From contig NZ_VFOW01000001.1 in assembly GCF_006716355.1 (NCBI RefSeq), positions 2,604,001 to 2,668,000 on the forward strand: a stretch of DNA of 64,000 nucleotides, written 5' to 3'. Made by a program: the position numbers and the translations under genes. Shown here one piece after another: positions 25,299-33,777 of the stretch. The notes beneath the pieces are model-generated. The model ran no database searches. It was not told the DNA's origin and saw only the letters and a program-made list of their open reading frames with translations. Source of the stretch: Stackebrandtia endophytica (GTDB lineage Bacteria > Actinomycetota > Actinomycetes > Mycobacteriales > Micromonosporaceae). How positions within the stretch are numbered: position 1 is the first letter of the stretch; the number at the start of each line of letters is the position of its first letter.

Positions 25299-25916
25299 TC
25301 ACCCGGCCACCGACGGGGCCAAGGCGGCCAACCAGTTGGCGAACAGGTCGTGGCCGGACTCGCTCAGAATCGCCTCGGGGTGGAACTGGACCCCCTCGAT
25401 GGGAAGTTCCCGATGTGTGATGCCCATGACGACCCCGGAATCGGAGCGAGCGGTAACCCGCAGGCACTCGGGCAGGTCGGCCTCGGGTACCGCCAGCGAG
25501 TGATACCGGGTCGCGGTGAACGGAGTGTCCAACCCTGTGAACACACCGGTCCCGTCGTGGTGGATGCGGCTGGTCTCGCCGTGACGCAACTGCGGCGCCC
25601 GCTCCACCATGCCGCCGTAGTGTTCAGCGATCACCTGATGTCCCAGGCAGACCCCCAGAATCGGCACCACCCCGGCGAAACGGTCGATGACGGCGTGGCT
25701 GGTGGCCGCCTGCGCCGGTGCGCCGGGACCGGGCGACAGCAGGACCCCGTCGAAGTCGCCTGCCTCCAACTCGTCGACGGCTATGTCATCGGCCTGCCGA
25801 ATCGTGACCGCCGCACCCAGCGACGCCAGATAGTCGACGATCGTGTAGACGAACGAATCCCGGCAATCCACGACCAGAACCCGTGGGCCGCCCAGTCTCA
25901 CCTGCTGATCGGTCAC
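25299..25916 (-). CDS. pabA: Glutamine amidotransferase, PabA/TrpG type
   Basis: A 205-residue class I amidotransferase: oxyanion motif SPGPGAP (61-67), nucleophile C90 in GVCLGHQ, and the His-Glu of GVQFHPEAIL near 177-179. It supplies ammonia to aminodeoxychorismate or anthranilate synthase. No partner synthase subunit lies nearby. In many actinobacteria this gene sits between class E sortase and PknB, as here on the sortase side; symbol is by that synteny. Overlaps the upstream small membrane gene by 4 bases. Confidence 0.88.
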   Translation of the reverse strand: MTDQQVRLGGPRVLVVDCRDSFVYTIVDYLASLGAAVTIRQADDIAVDELEAGDFDGVLLSPGPGAPAQAATSHAVIDRFAGVVPILGVCLGHQVIAEHYGGMVERAPQLRHGETSRIHHDGTGVFTGLDTPFTATRYHSLAVPEADLPECLRVTARSDSGVVMGITHRELPIEGVQFHPEAILSESGHDLFANWLAALAPSVAG

Positions 25917-26188
25917 GATTCCTCATCGGCGGAGGGGGACTCCTCCAGCTCGAAATCGCTCGGGTCGTAGGAGGGAACCCGCGGCCCATCGCCGTCGGGG
26001 TCACCACCGGGGTTCGGGTCGCCTTCGGTGTCCTCGATGTTGATCTGCCCGAACGGCAGCAGCGGGGCCAGACTCGGAAACGCCCAGAACCACAGCGCCG
26101 CCGAGATACCCACGATCAACAGCAACGACCCGACCAGTTTCCCGGGAAGCCCGAACGGGAGCTTCCGCCAGATCCATCCGTACATCAA
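25913..26188 (-). CDS. Small single-pass membrane protein
   Basis: A 91-residue protein with one membrane helix (about 17-38) and a strongly acidic, Pro/Gly-rich C-terminal half (ending ADEES). It overlaps the sortase stop and the pabA start by 4 bases each (ATGA-type), so translation is coupled. Short proteins of this kind are seen at the same place in other actinobacterial sortase loci; function unknown. Confidence 0.75.
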   Translation of the reverse strand: MMYGWIWRKLPFGLPGKLVGSLLLIVGISAALWFWAFPSLAPLLPFGQINIEDTEGDPNPGGDPDGDGPRVPSYDPSDFELEESPSADEES

Positions 26189-27171
26189 CTCACCGCTTCC
26201 GGGGGCAGTTCGTCACCGCGGTCCTGCGTGTCGATCATCTTCGCCCAGACGATGTAGCGCTCGTAGTTGTCCCACCACGGATAACAGGTGACCATGGTCA
26301 ACCAGCGATCATCCTCGCCGGGTTCGACGCCGGGATTATTGGGCACCGGAGCCACCACGCCGACGTCGGTGGGCAGCACGATCGAGCTCTCGGTGATCTC
26401 GTAGATGTAGAAGTTGGACTTCGTCTCCACGACGATCTTGTCGCCGGGTTGCAGCACGTCGATGTGCCGGAAGATCGCCGGAACGTTGTGGCCGGCGAGC
26501 GCGAAGTTGCCCATCTCGCCGGGCATCGCCGAATCGGTGAAGTGTCCGGGGGCGGTCTCGATGTCGTCCAGGTCGGTGCCCTCGACGATGATCCACGGTT
26601 CCGGCCGGATCTGCGTCATGTAGATGCGTGCGATCGCGTCACCGGGCAACGGATCCAGGGCCGGGTCGTCATCGCCCTCCTCGGCCCACTGCTCCTCCAG
26701 CTCGGTGTCCTTCTCCTCCTGCGCGGCGTTGATCTCGGCGCTGGTTCCCCAGATCATGTAGGCCGAGAACAGCAGGACGACGGCGCCGAGGGTGACGAAG
26801 ACTTCGGCGAACACCCGGACGGCGCGACGACCACCGGGGGCCTCGTCGTCGCGGTGACGGCGGATCGAGCGTTTGCGCCGGGACTCCGGCACGTCCTCGT
26901 CGGGTTCGGGCCCCGACTCCCGCCGACCCGGAACCCGAGGCAGCAGCGTGGTCTCGTCCGGCCCGGGGATCAAACCCATCGGGTCGGATTCATCCTCATT
27001 GGAGCGATCCCGCTTCGGGGGGATCGGTTCCGAAGGGACACGCGCGACACCGCGGGCCGGAGGCTCCGGCCGAGGCCGGGGCCGGGGCCGGTGGCGGTCG
27101 TCCGGGGGCGGAGAACCGTAGCCGAAGTCGTAGTCGTCGTCGTAGCCGCCGCGTCGTGGGTCGTAACTCAC
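26185..27171 (-). CDS. Class E sortase
   Basis: A 328-residue sortase: long basic, Pro/Asp-rich cytoplasmic segment (about 1-110), one membrane helix (about 114-136), then the sortase domain with catalytic His in LAGHNV, Cys in MVTCYPWW and Arg in YERYIVWAK. Class E enzymes in high-GC actinobacteria anchor LAXTG proteins to peptidoglycan. No LAXTG substrate is visible in this window. Start codon overlaps the DUF881 stop by 4 bases; the gene is part of a four-gene operon. Confidence 0.93.
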   Translation of the reverse strand: MSYDPRRGGYDDDYDFGYGSPPPDDRHRPRPRPRPEPPARGVARVPSEPIPPKRDRSNEDESDPMGLIPGPDETTLLPRVPGRRESGPEPDEDVPESRRKRSIRRHRDDEAPGGRRAVRVFAEVFVTLGAVVLLFSAYMIWGTSAEINAAQEEKDTELEEQWAEEGDDDPALDPLPGDAIARIYMTQIRPEPWIIVEGTDLDDIETAPGHFTDSAMPGEMGNFALAGHNVPAIFRHIDVLQPGDKIVVETKSNFYIYEITESSIVLPTDVGVVAPVPNNPGVEPGEDDRWLTMVTCYPWWDNYERYIVWAKMIDTQDRGDELPPEAVS

Positions 27172-27980
27172 CTCGGCACCTCCGCGTCTATGAGGTTCAA
27201 GGGGCCGTCATACGCCGGCAGTCGTCGGTCGTCGAACTTCTCCGTGGAGTAGCCCAATCCAAAATCTTCCACCGCGGCGCGAAACGCCCGCACACCCGGT
27301 GCGTCATCCAACGCGTCCGCCATCCGGTCCGGGTCACCGATCGCCACCATCACGAACGGAGGCGAATAGACCTGTCCGTGCAACAGAAGGGTGTTACCCA
27401 CGCACCGTACCGCGCTGGTCGAGATCACCCGCACGCCCATAATGGTCATGGCCTCGGCTCCCCCGGCCCACAACGCGTTCACCACGGCCTGGACGTCCTG
27501 CTGATGCACCACCACGTCGTCGACGGTCGCCCCCTGCGGCAGGCGACCGTCCGGTCGCGGAGCGTCGTCCAACGCCACCTGAATTCCGGGTCCGTGCACC
27601 TCGGTCAGCCCGGCAGCCTCCAGGTACCGGTCGGCCCGGTCCTGCTCGGCGGTGATGTCGGAATCACCCGCCCCCACGTCGCCGGCCAGTTCATCGACCT
27701 CGACTCGCAACTGGTCGGCCGCATCGGACAACCGCTGCACCTGTTGATTGCGTTCGGGAATCAGCGCCCGCAACTCCACATCCTGCTCCGCGCGCAGGCT
27801 GGTACCGCCGGCCTCCCAGGCGGTCGCGCCGATCAGGGCTCCGGCGGCGAACAGCACAACGACCGTGACCACGGACCAGCGACGATCCCGCCGGGGGGCG
27901 TTCTCGCGCCGCAGCCGCAACGGGATCCGGTCCAGCATTCGGCGACGTGGCGCGTCGCCGGTGGAGTCCTCCTCGCTCAC
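27168..27980 (-). CDS. DUF881 membrane protein (YlxW/YlxX-like)
   Basis: A 270-residue protein with an Arg-rich N-terminus, one membrane helix (about 36-56), a short coiled coil and the DUF881 domain (conserved GPGIQVALDDAPRP and NALWAGGAEAMTIMGVRV stretches). Function is unknown, but the gene is widely conserved beside crgA and sortase genes and is linked to the division and envelope cluster. First gene of the operon, divergent from crgA. Confidence 0.9.
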   Translation of the reverse strand: MSEEDSTGDAPRRRMLDRIPLRLRRENAPRRDRRWSVVTVVVLFAAGALIGATAWEAGGTSLRAEQDVELRALIPERNQQVQRLSDAADQLRVEVDELAGDVGAGDSDITAEQDRADRYLEAAGLTEVHGPGIQVALDDAPRPDGRLPQGATVDDVVVHQQDVQAVVNALWAGGAEAMTIMGVRVISTSAVRCVGNTLLLHGQVYSPPFVMVAIGDPDRMADALDDAPGVRAFRAAVEDFGLGYSTEKFDDRRLPAYDGPLNLIDAEVPR

Positions 27981-28266
27981 CGTCTACCCTCTCGTCGAGT
28001 TCGAGTCGAAGCCGTTCGTGGTGTGGTCGTACAGTTTTCAGTGTCGTCGTTCGGAACGATTTCACGTGTGGCACGCCGCGCGGTGGAACCAACTACGGCC
28101 ATCGACCGCGATAGCGGGTAATGTGCGTCTTGCGTCACCCCACCCCGCAACAAGCGTATCCGCCGGAACGAACCATTCCAGGCAGTACGGATCGGTGCAC
28201 CGTGCCAGCACGGTGAATCCCGGTTACTCTGTTTGTCTTGGTCTTCCCTCAACAGGAGTTTCATCA

Positions 28267-28530
28267 ATGCCCAAGTCGCGCGTTCGGAAGAAGAAGGTCT
28301 ACACGGCTCCCGCCGAGCTGCGCCCGAAGACCCCGGAATCTTCCCACCAACCCAGTCCCACCTGGGTCCCCGTCCTGGCGGTGTCCCTCGTCGTCCTCGG
28401 GATCGCCTGGTTGGTCTCCTACTACATGACCCAGGGTGCCTTCCCCATCGAAGCGTGGGGTCTGTGGAACCTCGGGGCCGGATTCGCCTGCCTCGTGGCG
28501 AGTCTGCTGGTCCTGTCCCGCTGGCGGTAA
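28267..28530 (+). CDS. crgA: Cell division protein CrgA
   Basis: An 87-residue protein with the CrgA hallmarks: basic N-terminus starting MPKSRVRKK, then two membrane helices (about 33-51 and 64-82) joined by a short loop. CrgA binds FtsZ, FtsQ and FtsI and affects placement of division in mycobacteria and streptomycetes. AGGAG lies 8 bases before the ATG. In actinobacteria it usually lies within tens of kilobases of oriC, which is relevant to the DnaA boxes just downstream. Confidence 0.95.
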   Translation: MPKSRVRKKKVYTAPAELRPKTPESSHQPSPTWVPVLAVSLVVLGIAWLVSYYMTQGAFPIEAWGLWNLGAGFACLVASLLVLSRWR

Positions 28531-28534
28531 ACCC

Positions 28535-28565
28535 CCCGGTTATCCACAGGCTGTGGATAACCGGG
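28535..28565. repeat. Palindrome made of two inverted DnaA boxes (copy 1)
   Basis: A perfect 15-bp inverted repeat with a 1-base centre. Its core has TTATCCACA (28540-28548), three bases and TGTGGATAA (28552-28560), two consensus DnaA boxes in opposite orientation, flanked by CCCGG arms. It starts 4 bases after crgA and could also act as a terminator. Confidence 0.85.
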
Positions 28566-28620
28566 ACACCTGGTTCTCCTGTTCAGACAGCTCAAACCGG
28601 ACGTTCGCGGCGATAATTCC

Positions 28621-28653
28621 GGTGAGTTATCCACAGGCTGTGGATAACTCACC
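28621..28653. repeat. Palindrome made of two inverted DnaA boxes (copy 2)
   Basis: A perfect 16-bp inverted repeat with a 1-base centre and the same 23-base core as copy 1: TTATCCACA at 28627-28635 and TGTGGATAA at 28639-28647. The arms (GGTGAG) differ from copy 1, so only the DnaA-box core is shared. It lies 43 bases from the stop of the convergent thiolase gene. Confidence 0.85.
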
Positions 28654-28696
28654 GCGTTACCGATCCCCTCGGATGTCGGGTGATCGGTAGTACGTT

Positions 28697-29869
28697 CTAG
28701 GCGCCGAGTTTCTCGAAGATCGTGGCGTTGGCCATGCCGCCGCCCTCGCACATCGTCTGCAGGCCGTATTGCAGTCCCTCGGCCTGCATCTGGTGGATCA
28801 ACGTCGTCGCCAACCGGGCCCCACTGGCGCCCAGCGGATGGCCCAGCGCGATCGCGCCACCCAACGGGTTCATCCGGGCCGCATCGGCACCGGTCTCGGC
28901 CAACCAGGCCAACGGCACCGGCGCGAACGCCTCGTTGACCTCGAACGCACCGATGTCGCCGACCTTCAATCCCGAACGTTCCAGCGCCTTCGCCGTCGCC
29001 GGAATCGGTCCGGTCAGCATCGTCACCGGGTCGGAACCCACGACCACCGCGGTGTGAACCCGCGCCAAGGGCGCCAATCCCAGTTGCCTGGCGACCTCCG
29101 AGGTCGTCACCAGCAGCGCCGCCGCGCCGTCGGAGATCTGAGACGCCGAACCGGCGGTCACCACGCCGTTCTCCGGGTCGAATGCGGGCTTCAGTCCGCC
29201 CAATTTCTCGACGGTGGTGTCACGGCGGATCCCCTCGTCGGCGGTGAACTCGCCCACCGGGGTGATCTCGGCGGTGAACCGGCCGGCGTCCTGCGCGGCC
29301 GCGGCCTTCTCGTGCGACCGGAACGCGAACTCGTCGAGAGTCGCCCGGTCGAACTCCCATTGGCGGGCCATCAGCTCCGCACCGACACCCTGGCTGAACG
29401 GGATCGCAGCGTCGGGGTCGAATCCCTGAACCCCTCGATAACGGTCCCGGACCTTCGTCCCGTACGGGGTGCCCAGGTCCTGCCCGACCGATGACCCCAT
29501 CGGTACCCGGGTCATGACCTCGACGCCGCCGGCGACGACGACGTCGCTGTGGCCCGCGATCACGGCGGCCGCCGCCGCGTGCAACGCCTGCTGACTGGAA
29601 CCGCACTGGCGGTCGATGGTGGTGCCGGGGATGTGTTCGGGCCAACCGGCCGCCAGGACCGCGTTGCGGCCCACGTTCCAGGACTGCTCTCCCACCTGGG
29701 ACACGCAACCGAACTGCACGTCGTCGATCCGTTCGGGATCGACGCCGGTGCGTTCGGCCAACGCGGTCAGGACGGTGGCGGCCAGATCCACCGGATGGAC
29801 GTCTTTGAGGGCGCCCTTGCGACGCCCGACGGGGGTGCGAACCGCACCAACGATGACTGCATCACGCAT
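28697..29869 (-). CDS. Acetyl-CoA acetyltransferase / thiolase
   Basis: A 390-residue thiolase II-type enzyme. The acylated Cys is C89 (DRQCGSSQQA); C-terminal motifs NEAFAPV, GGAIALGHPLGASGAR and CEGGGMANA provide the His and second Cys. It catalyses reversible thiolysis or condensation of acyl-CoA in fatty-acid degradation or acetoacetyl-CoA synthesis. No beta-oxidation partner is adjacent. Start placed at 29869; a slightly longer in-frame start would add 10 residues unlike the family. Confidence 0.93.
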   Translation of the reverse strand: MRDAVIVGAVRTPVGRRKGALKDVHPVDLAATVLTALAERTGVDPERIDDVQFGCVSQVGEQSWNVGRNAVLAAGWPEHIPGTTIDRQCGSSQQALHAAAAAVIAGHSDVVVAGGVEVMTRVPMGSSVGQDLGTPYGTKVRDRYRGVQGFDPDAAIPFSQGVGAELMARQWEFDRATLDEFAFRSHEKAAAAQDAGRFTAEITPVGEFTADEGIRRDTTVEKLGGLKPAFDPENGVVTAGSASQISDGAAALLVTTSEVARQLGLAPLARVHTAVVVGSDPVTMLTGPIPATAKALERSGLKVGDIGAFEVNEAFAPVPLAWLAETGADAARMNPLGGAIALGHPLGASGARLATTLIHQMQAEGLQYGLQTMCEGGGMANATIFEKLGA

Positions 29870-30044
29870 TACTGAAGGGTAACTTCCCTTGGGTGACAAT
29901 GGCGACCGTCAGCCGACCCGGCACCGGCTCGGCCTATCCCGACGGGCGAAACGATGGCAGACTTGATGTGCACTCGTCGAAGCGGGTGATGACGGCACGT
30001 ACCAAGCCGACACACCCCACCAACCGAACAGGCACCCAGCCGAC

Positions 30045-30467
30045 GTGAACGTCTCCGAACAACAATGGCGAGTCCCCAGGCGAGTCGTCATCCTCAAAGT
30101 GATCGTCGCGATCGTCTTCATCGGCCTGGCCTGGTGGTTCGCCACCGACGCCGAACGCCTCCTCGTCGCCGGCCTGGTCGCACTGATCATGGCCACCTAC
30201 GCCGTCCGCGACCTGATCTGGCCGGTCAGGCTGTCCGTCGGACCCGACGGCGTGATGGTCTCGCGAGGATTCGTCGGTCGCCGGGAGATCGCCTGGGGAG
30301 AGATCGAACGGCTGCGCATGGACCGCCGACGGCGACTCGGCTCCACCTCGGAACTGCTGGAGATCGACATCGACACCACGCTGTTCCTGTTCAGCAAACA
30401 CGAACTCGACGAACCACTCGACGACGTCCTCGCCGCACTGCGCAGCTGGCGCGCCGACTCTCGCTGA
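30045..30467 (+). CDS. Small membrane protein with bacterial PH domain
   Basis: A 140-residue protein with two N-terminal helices (about 14-31 and 38-55) and a C-terminal PH-like beta domain (LSVGPDGVMVSRGFVGRREIAWGEIERLRM then a short strand-rich end), similar to bPH_6 proteins of actinobacteria. Function of these is unknown. GTG start; it is divergent from the thiolase gene with 175 bases between. Confidence 0.75.
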   Translation: MNVSEQQWRVPRRVVILKVIVAIVFIGLAWWFATDAERLLVAGLVALIMATYAVRDLIWPVRLSVGPDGVMVSRGFVGRREIAWGEIERLRMDRRRRLGSTSELLEIDIDTTLFLFSKHELDEPLDDVLAALRSWRADSR

Positions 30468-30532
30468 GGCACCGCCGAAGTCTCCGGCGGGCGGTGTAGC
30501 CAATCGGCCCGGCGGCTGGCAGGATCTGTCGC

Positions 30533-31369
30533 ATGACCGCTTCGACATTGATCACGGTGGCGCCCACGGGCGCGGAATCGCAGAAGGCCGACGTCCCGGC
30601 GCTTCCGGTGACCCTGCCGGAGCTGGTGAAGACCGCCGTCGAATGCCAGGAGGCGGGTGCGGCCGTCATCCACGTCCACATCCGCGACGACGACGGTCAG
30701 CCCACGCTCGACGGGCAGCGACTGCGCGACACCGTCGCGGCGCTGCGGGAGTCGACCGACCTCATCGTCCAGTTGTCCACCGGCGGCTCGGTCTCCGACG
30801 GTGAGACCGCCCGTCTGGCGGTGCTGGACGCGGCCCCCGACATGGCCTCCTGCACGATGGGCACCGTCAACTTCGGCGACGACGTGTTCATGAACCGGTG
30901 GGGCTTCATCGTGGACCTTCACGAGAAGATGCGCGCCAACCAAGTCGTTCCCGAATACGAAATCTTCGACCTCGGGCACCTGGCCAACCTGGAGCGGCTG
31001 CTGTCCAAGCACGGTCTGCCGTTCGGTGAGCACGTTCACGTCGACTTCGTCCTCGGCGTTCCCGGAGGTGCGGCCGGCGACGCCGCGACCGTCGCGGCGA
31101 TGGCCGAGGCGGTGCGCCGTCACCTTCCCGACGGCTCCACCTTCGCGGCGACGGGCATCGGCCGCACCACTCTGCCGGTCATGTTCGCCTCGCTCGCCGG
31201 CGGAGGCCACGTCCGCGTCGGCATGGAGGACACCGTGTCGTTCGCGCGCAGGCAACCGGTGGAGAGCAACGCGCAACTGGTGAGGCGCGCCGCCGAGGCC
31301 GCCGCACTGGCGCAGCGTCCCGCGATGGCCATCGACCGGGCACGTGACCTGCTGGGGATCCGCAAGTAG
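30533..31369 (+). CDS. BKACE-family beta-keto acid cleavage enzyme
   Basis: A 278-residue TIM-barrel protein of the DUF849/Kce family. Zn ligands are H47 and H49 in VIHVHIRD, and the conserved Glu lies in GHVRVGMEDT near the C-terminus. BKACE enzymes condense beta-keto acids with acetyl-CoA to yield acetoacetate and a CoA ester; the founding member acts in lysine fermentation. Substrate cannot be inferred. It lies 65 bases after the PH-domain gene on the same strand. Confidence 0.9.
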   Translation: MTASTLITVAPTGAESQKADVPALPVTLPELVKTAVECQEAGAAVIHVHIRDDDGQPTLDGQRLRDTVAALRESTDLIVQLSTGGSVSDGETARLAVLDAAPDMASCTMGTVNFGDDVFMNRWGFIVDLHEKMRANQVVPEYEIFDLGHLANLERLLSKHGLPFGEHVHVDFVLGVPGGAAGDAATVAAMAEAVRRHLPDGSTFAATGIGRTTLPVMFASLAGGGHVRVGMEDTVSFARRQPVESNAQLVRRAAEAAALAQRPAMAIDRARDLLGIRK

Positions 31370-31451
31370 AGATCGGCGCGTTCAACGAACTTCGTGGTTA
31401 GAGTGCCCACATTCGCTTCCTCGGCGCCCTGACTGCCGCTAGGTTCATGTC

Positions 31452-32444
31452 GTGTCTGATGTATACCGTGGCGGTGAACCGCTGGCCGAGGTCGTGCGCT
31501 CCAACTTCGTCGAAGGTTTCCACCGAGGCAGTGCCGTCGTACTGGGACCCGACGGCCAGGTCAAGTCACGAATCGGCGACATCGACGCACCGGTCTTTCC
31601 GCGTTCGGCGAACAAACCGATGCAGTCGGTCGCGGCATTGCGATCCGGCTGGAACTGCCACGACGATCGGGACCTCGCGATCGCTTCGGCCAGCCACCGA
31701 GGAGAACCGTTCCACGTCGCCCGGGCACGCAAGATCCTGTTGAACGCCGGTCTGACGGCCGCCGACCTGCAGACCCCGGTCGAGTACCCCATCGACCCGG
31801 AGGCCCGCGACACGGTGGTGGCCGCCGGCGGCGGGCCGACCCGGTTGCTCATGAACTGCTCCGGCAAGCACGCCGCGATGCTGGCGACCTGCGTCGACGC
31901 GGGGTGGAGCACCCACGACTACCTGGACCCCGATCACCCCCTGCAGAAGGCGAACCGGCAGGCGATCACCGACCTCAGCGGCTACGACATCGCCGCCACC
32001 GGTGTGGACGGATGCGGTGCTCCGCTGTTCGCATTCCCGCTGCTGGGCCTGGCTCAGGCATTCCTGCGGCTAGTCTCCGCCGAATCGGGCACCCTGGAAC
32101 GCCGGGTCGCCGACGCGATGCGCACGCACCCGCAGTTCGTCTCCGGCACCCGGGGCGCCGACACCCGCATCATGCGGGCCGTTCCCGGTGCGTTGGCGAA
32201 GGGCGGCGCCGAGGGCATCGCGGCCATCGCGGTACTCGGAGTGGGCGCCATCGCGGTGAAGATCGACGACGGTGCGCTGCGAGCGGCGACACCGGTCTCG
32301 GTCGCGGCGCTGCAACACCTGCTGGCGCGCGGCGACCGGCTCAACGGTGTCGACGAGCTGGCGTTGACCGACATGTCGACCTGGCCGCTGCTGGGAGGCG
32401 GCGAACCGGTCGGTGAGGTCCGGCCACTGTGGCCGACCGATTAG
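31452..32444 (+). CDS. Asparaginase II (Rhizobium etli-type)
   Basis: A 330-residue protein of the PF06089 family. It carries the serine-hydrolase-like SxxK pair S52/K55 (RSANKPMQ), a second Ser in SASHRGE, and the Zn-site residues in NCSGKH and DGCGAP known from the R. etli enzyme. It hydrolyses L-asparagine to aspartate and ammonia. Unrelated to E. coli AnsA/AnsB. GTG start in VSDVYRGGE, as usual for the family. Convergent with a MarR gene. Confidence 0.92.
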   Translation: MSDVYRGGEPLAEVVRSNFVEGFHRGSAVVLGPDGQVKSRIGDIDAPVFPRSANKPMQSVAALRSGWNCHDDRDLAIASASHRGEPFHVARARKILLNAGLTAADLQTPVEYPIDPEARDTVVAAGGGPTRLLMNCSGKHAAMLATCVDAGWSTHDYLDPDHPLQKANRQAITDLSGYDIAATGVDGCGAPLFAFPLLGLAQAFLRLVSAESGTLERRVADAMRTHPQFVSGTRGADTRIMRAVPGALAKGGAEGIAAIAVLGVGAIAVKIDDGALRAATPVSVAALQHLLARGDRLNGVDELALTDMSTWPLLGGGEPVGEVRPLWPTD

Positions 32445-32450
32445 GACCTG

Positions 32451-32963
32451 TCACCGCCCGGGCGTCGTCGGGTGGGGCGCGTCGTCGGAGGCGGCGAGGT
32501 GGCCGTTGATCCGGTTCAGCAACTCGAACAGTCGAGTTCGTTCATCGTGATCCAGCGGAGCCATGATGTGCTCGTTGACTGCGGCGAGGACACCGTCGAG
32601 CTCGACCAGGTGTCGCTGCCCGGCCTCGGTGACCGTGATGACGTTGCGGCGTTTATCACTCGGGTCCGGCGCCCGCCGCACCCAGCCGCCGTCGGCCAGT
32701 TCATTGAGGACCGCGACCAGGTCGCTCTTGTAGATCCTGGTCCGTCCCGACAGCACCGCCTGGCTCGCCGGACCGAGTTCGGCCAGCGCGGCGAGCACGA
32801 TGTAGTGGTTCTTGTGCGCGCCCACCTCACTCAACGCCGTGCCGGCGACTCGTCCCATCTGGATGGCCGTCATGCCGACGAGCCGCGACAACTGGGTCTT
32901 GAGCCGCTGCGGGGTCTCGTCGCCGTGGTCGAACCGTAGTTCGTCGCCGCTCCAGGTGCTCAC
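32451..32963 (-). CDS. MarR-family transcriptional regulator
   Basis: A 170-residue winged-helix protein with the MarR pattern: dimer helix at the N-terminus, recognition region TRIYKSDLVAVLNELADGGWVRRAPDPSDKRRNVITVT (wing DPSDKRR at about 109-115) and C-terminal dimer helices. The GTG is preceded by GAGGAAGCC. It is divergent from a SnoaL-like gene; two near-identical palindromes between them (33130-33146, 33156-33172) are its likely operators. Confidence 0.92.
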   Translation of the reverse strand: MSTWSGDELRFDHGDETPQRLKTQLSRLVGMTAIQMGRVAGTALSEVGAHKNHYIVLAALAELGPASQAVLSGRTRIYKSDLVAVLNELADGGWVRRAPDPSDKRRNVITVTEAGQRHLVELDGVLAAVNEHIMAPLDHDERTRLFELLNRINGHLAASDDAPHPTTPGR

Positions 32964-33019
32964 AGGCTTCCTCGTCGCCGGCTCATTGTGGTCGCCTCCA
33001 TGGGCGTGGGCTCTTTCAG

Positions 33020-33115
33020 CAACGCTGGTTCCTCCATCAATGCAGGTTCTTTCACCAACACAGGTTCTTCCATCAGCGCAGGTTTTTCCATCAGCGCAGG
33101 TTCTTTCGCAACGCA
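33020..33115 (+). repeat. 18-bp tandem repeats in MarR/SnoaL divergent region
   Basis: Five consecutive, imperfect 18-base units (33020, 33038, 33056, 33074, 33092) of the form CARCGCAGGTTCTTCCAT, with a partial sixth. They fill the space between the MarR start and the palindromic operators and would be in the 5' leader of the MarR transcript. Confidence 0.85.
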
Positions 33116-33129
33116 GCCTAGCCGGATTG

Positions 33130-33146
33130 CGTTAGTGCAACTAACG
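33130..33146. promoter_or_regulatory. Predicted MarR operator 1
   Basis: CGTTAGT-GCA-ACTAACG, a perfect 7-bp inverted repeat with a 3-base centre. Size and symmetry match MarR sites. Confidence 0.8.
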
Positions 33147-33155
33147 ATGTAGGTT

Positions 33156-33172
33156 CGTTAGTGCTACTAACG
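33156..33172. promoter_or_regulatory. Predicted MarR operator 2
   Basis: CGTTAGT-GCT-ACTAACG, identical arms to operator 1, centres 26 bp apart. It lies 30 bases before the SnoaL-like start and probably covers its promoter. A further half site (CGTTAG) follows at 33171. Confidence 0.8.
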
Positions 33173-33201
33173 TTAGCGACTCTAACGACTTGGAGAGCAT
33201 C

Positions 33202-33630
33202 ATGACCGAAGCCCTGATCCGGAACCTCGCCGACCGCGCCGAACTGACCGAACTCGTCGCCCGCCACAGCAGATGGATCGACGAAGGTCGCTACGACGAG
33301 ACGGCGACACTGTTCACCGACGACGTGACCGTCACCAGCCCACGCGGCCAGGCCACCGGCATCGACGGCCTGAACGAACTGGCCGACTCCCGTCACCACC
33401 AGTACACCCGGACGCTTCACAGCAAATCCGGTCTCATCATCGACATCACCGGTGACACCGCGACCGTTCAGGCCGCCGACGTCGCCGTCTTCGTCACCGG
33501 CGACACCGCAGCCGCCGTCGCCGCCGGTGTTCACCGCTATCGGGCACGTCGCACTCCGGCCGGCTGGCGATTCGACCGACTCGACATCCAACCGATGGCG
33601 CTGACCGTCGACATCGATCGGGTGCTGTAG
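33202..33630 (+). CDS. SnoaL/NTF2-like protein
   Basis: A 142-residue alpha+beta protein with the NTF2-like pattern: RAELTELVARHSRWIDEGRYDETATLFTDDVTV at the N-terminus, then strands around SGLIIDITGDTATVQ and a C-terminal RYRARRTPAGWRFDRL. Members are small ligand-binding proteins or isomerases and hydratases. I use the ATG at 33202 (GGAG 8 bases upstream) rather than the TTG 12 bases earlier. Probably repressed by the divergent MarR and induced by a small aromatic or oxidative signal. Confidence 0.85.
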   Translation: MTEALIRNLADRAELTELVARHSRWIDEGRYDETATLFTDDVTVTSPRGQATGIDGLNELADSRHHQYTRTLHSKSGLIIDITGDTATVQAADVAVFVTGDTAAAVAAGVHRYRARRTPAGWRFDRLDIQPMALTVDIDRVL

Positions 33631-33777
33631 CAGGCCGTTTCACCACTGCTGCTCCGTTGCGGGTGCCTCGCGGTGTCGTCGGAGGTCGGAACATGCACGG
33701 TACTTCTCGACATGCAGGAGGTCCTACCACGTCTGAAACACCACTCACGACGAACGCGACAACGGCAAGACGCGACG

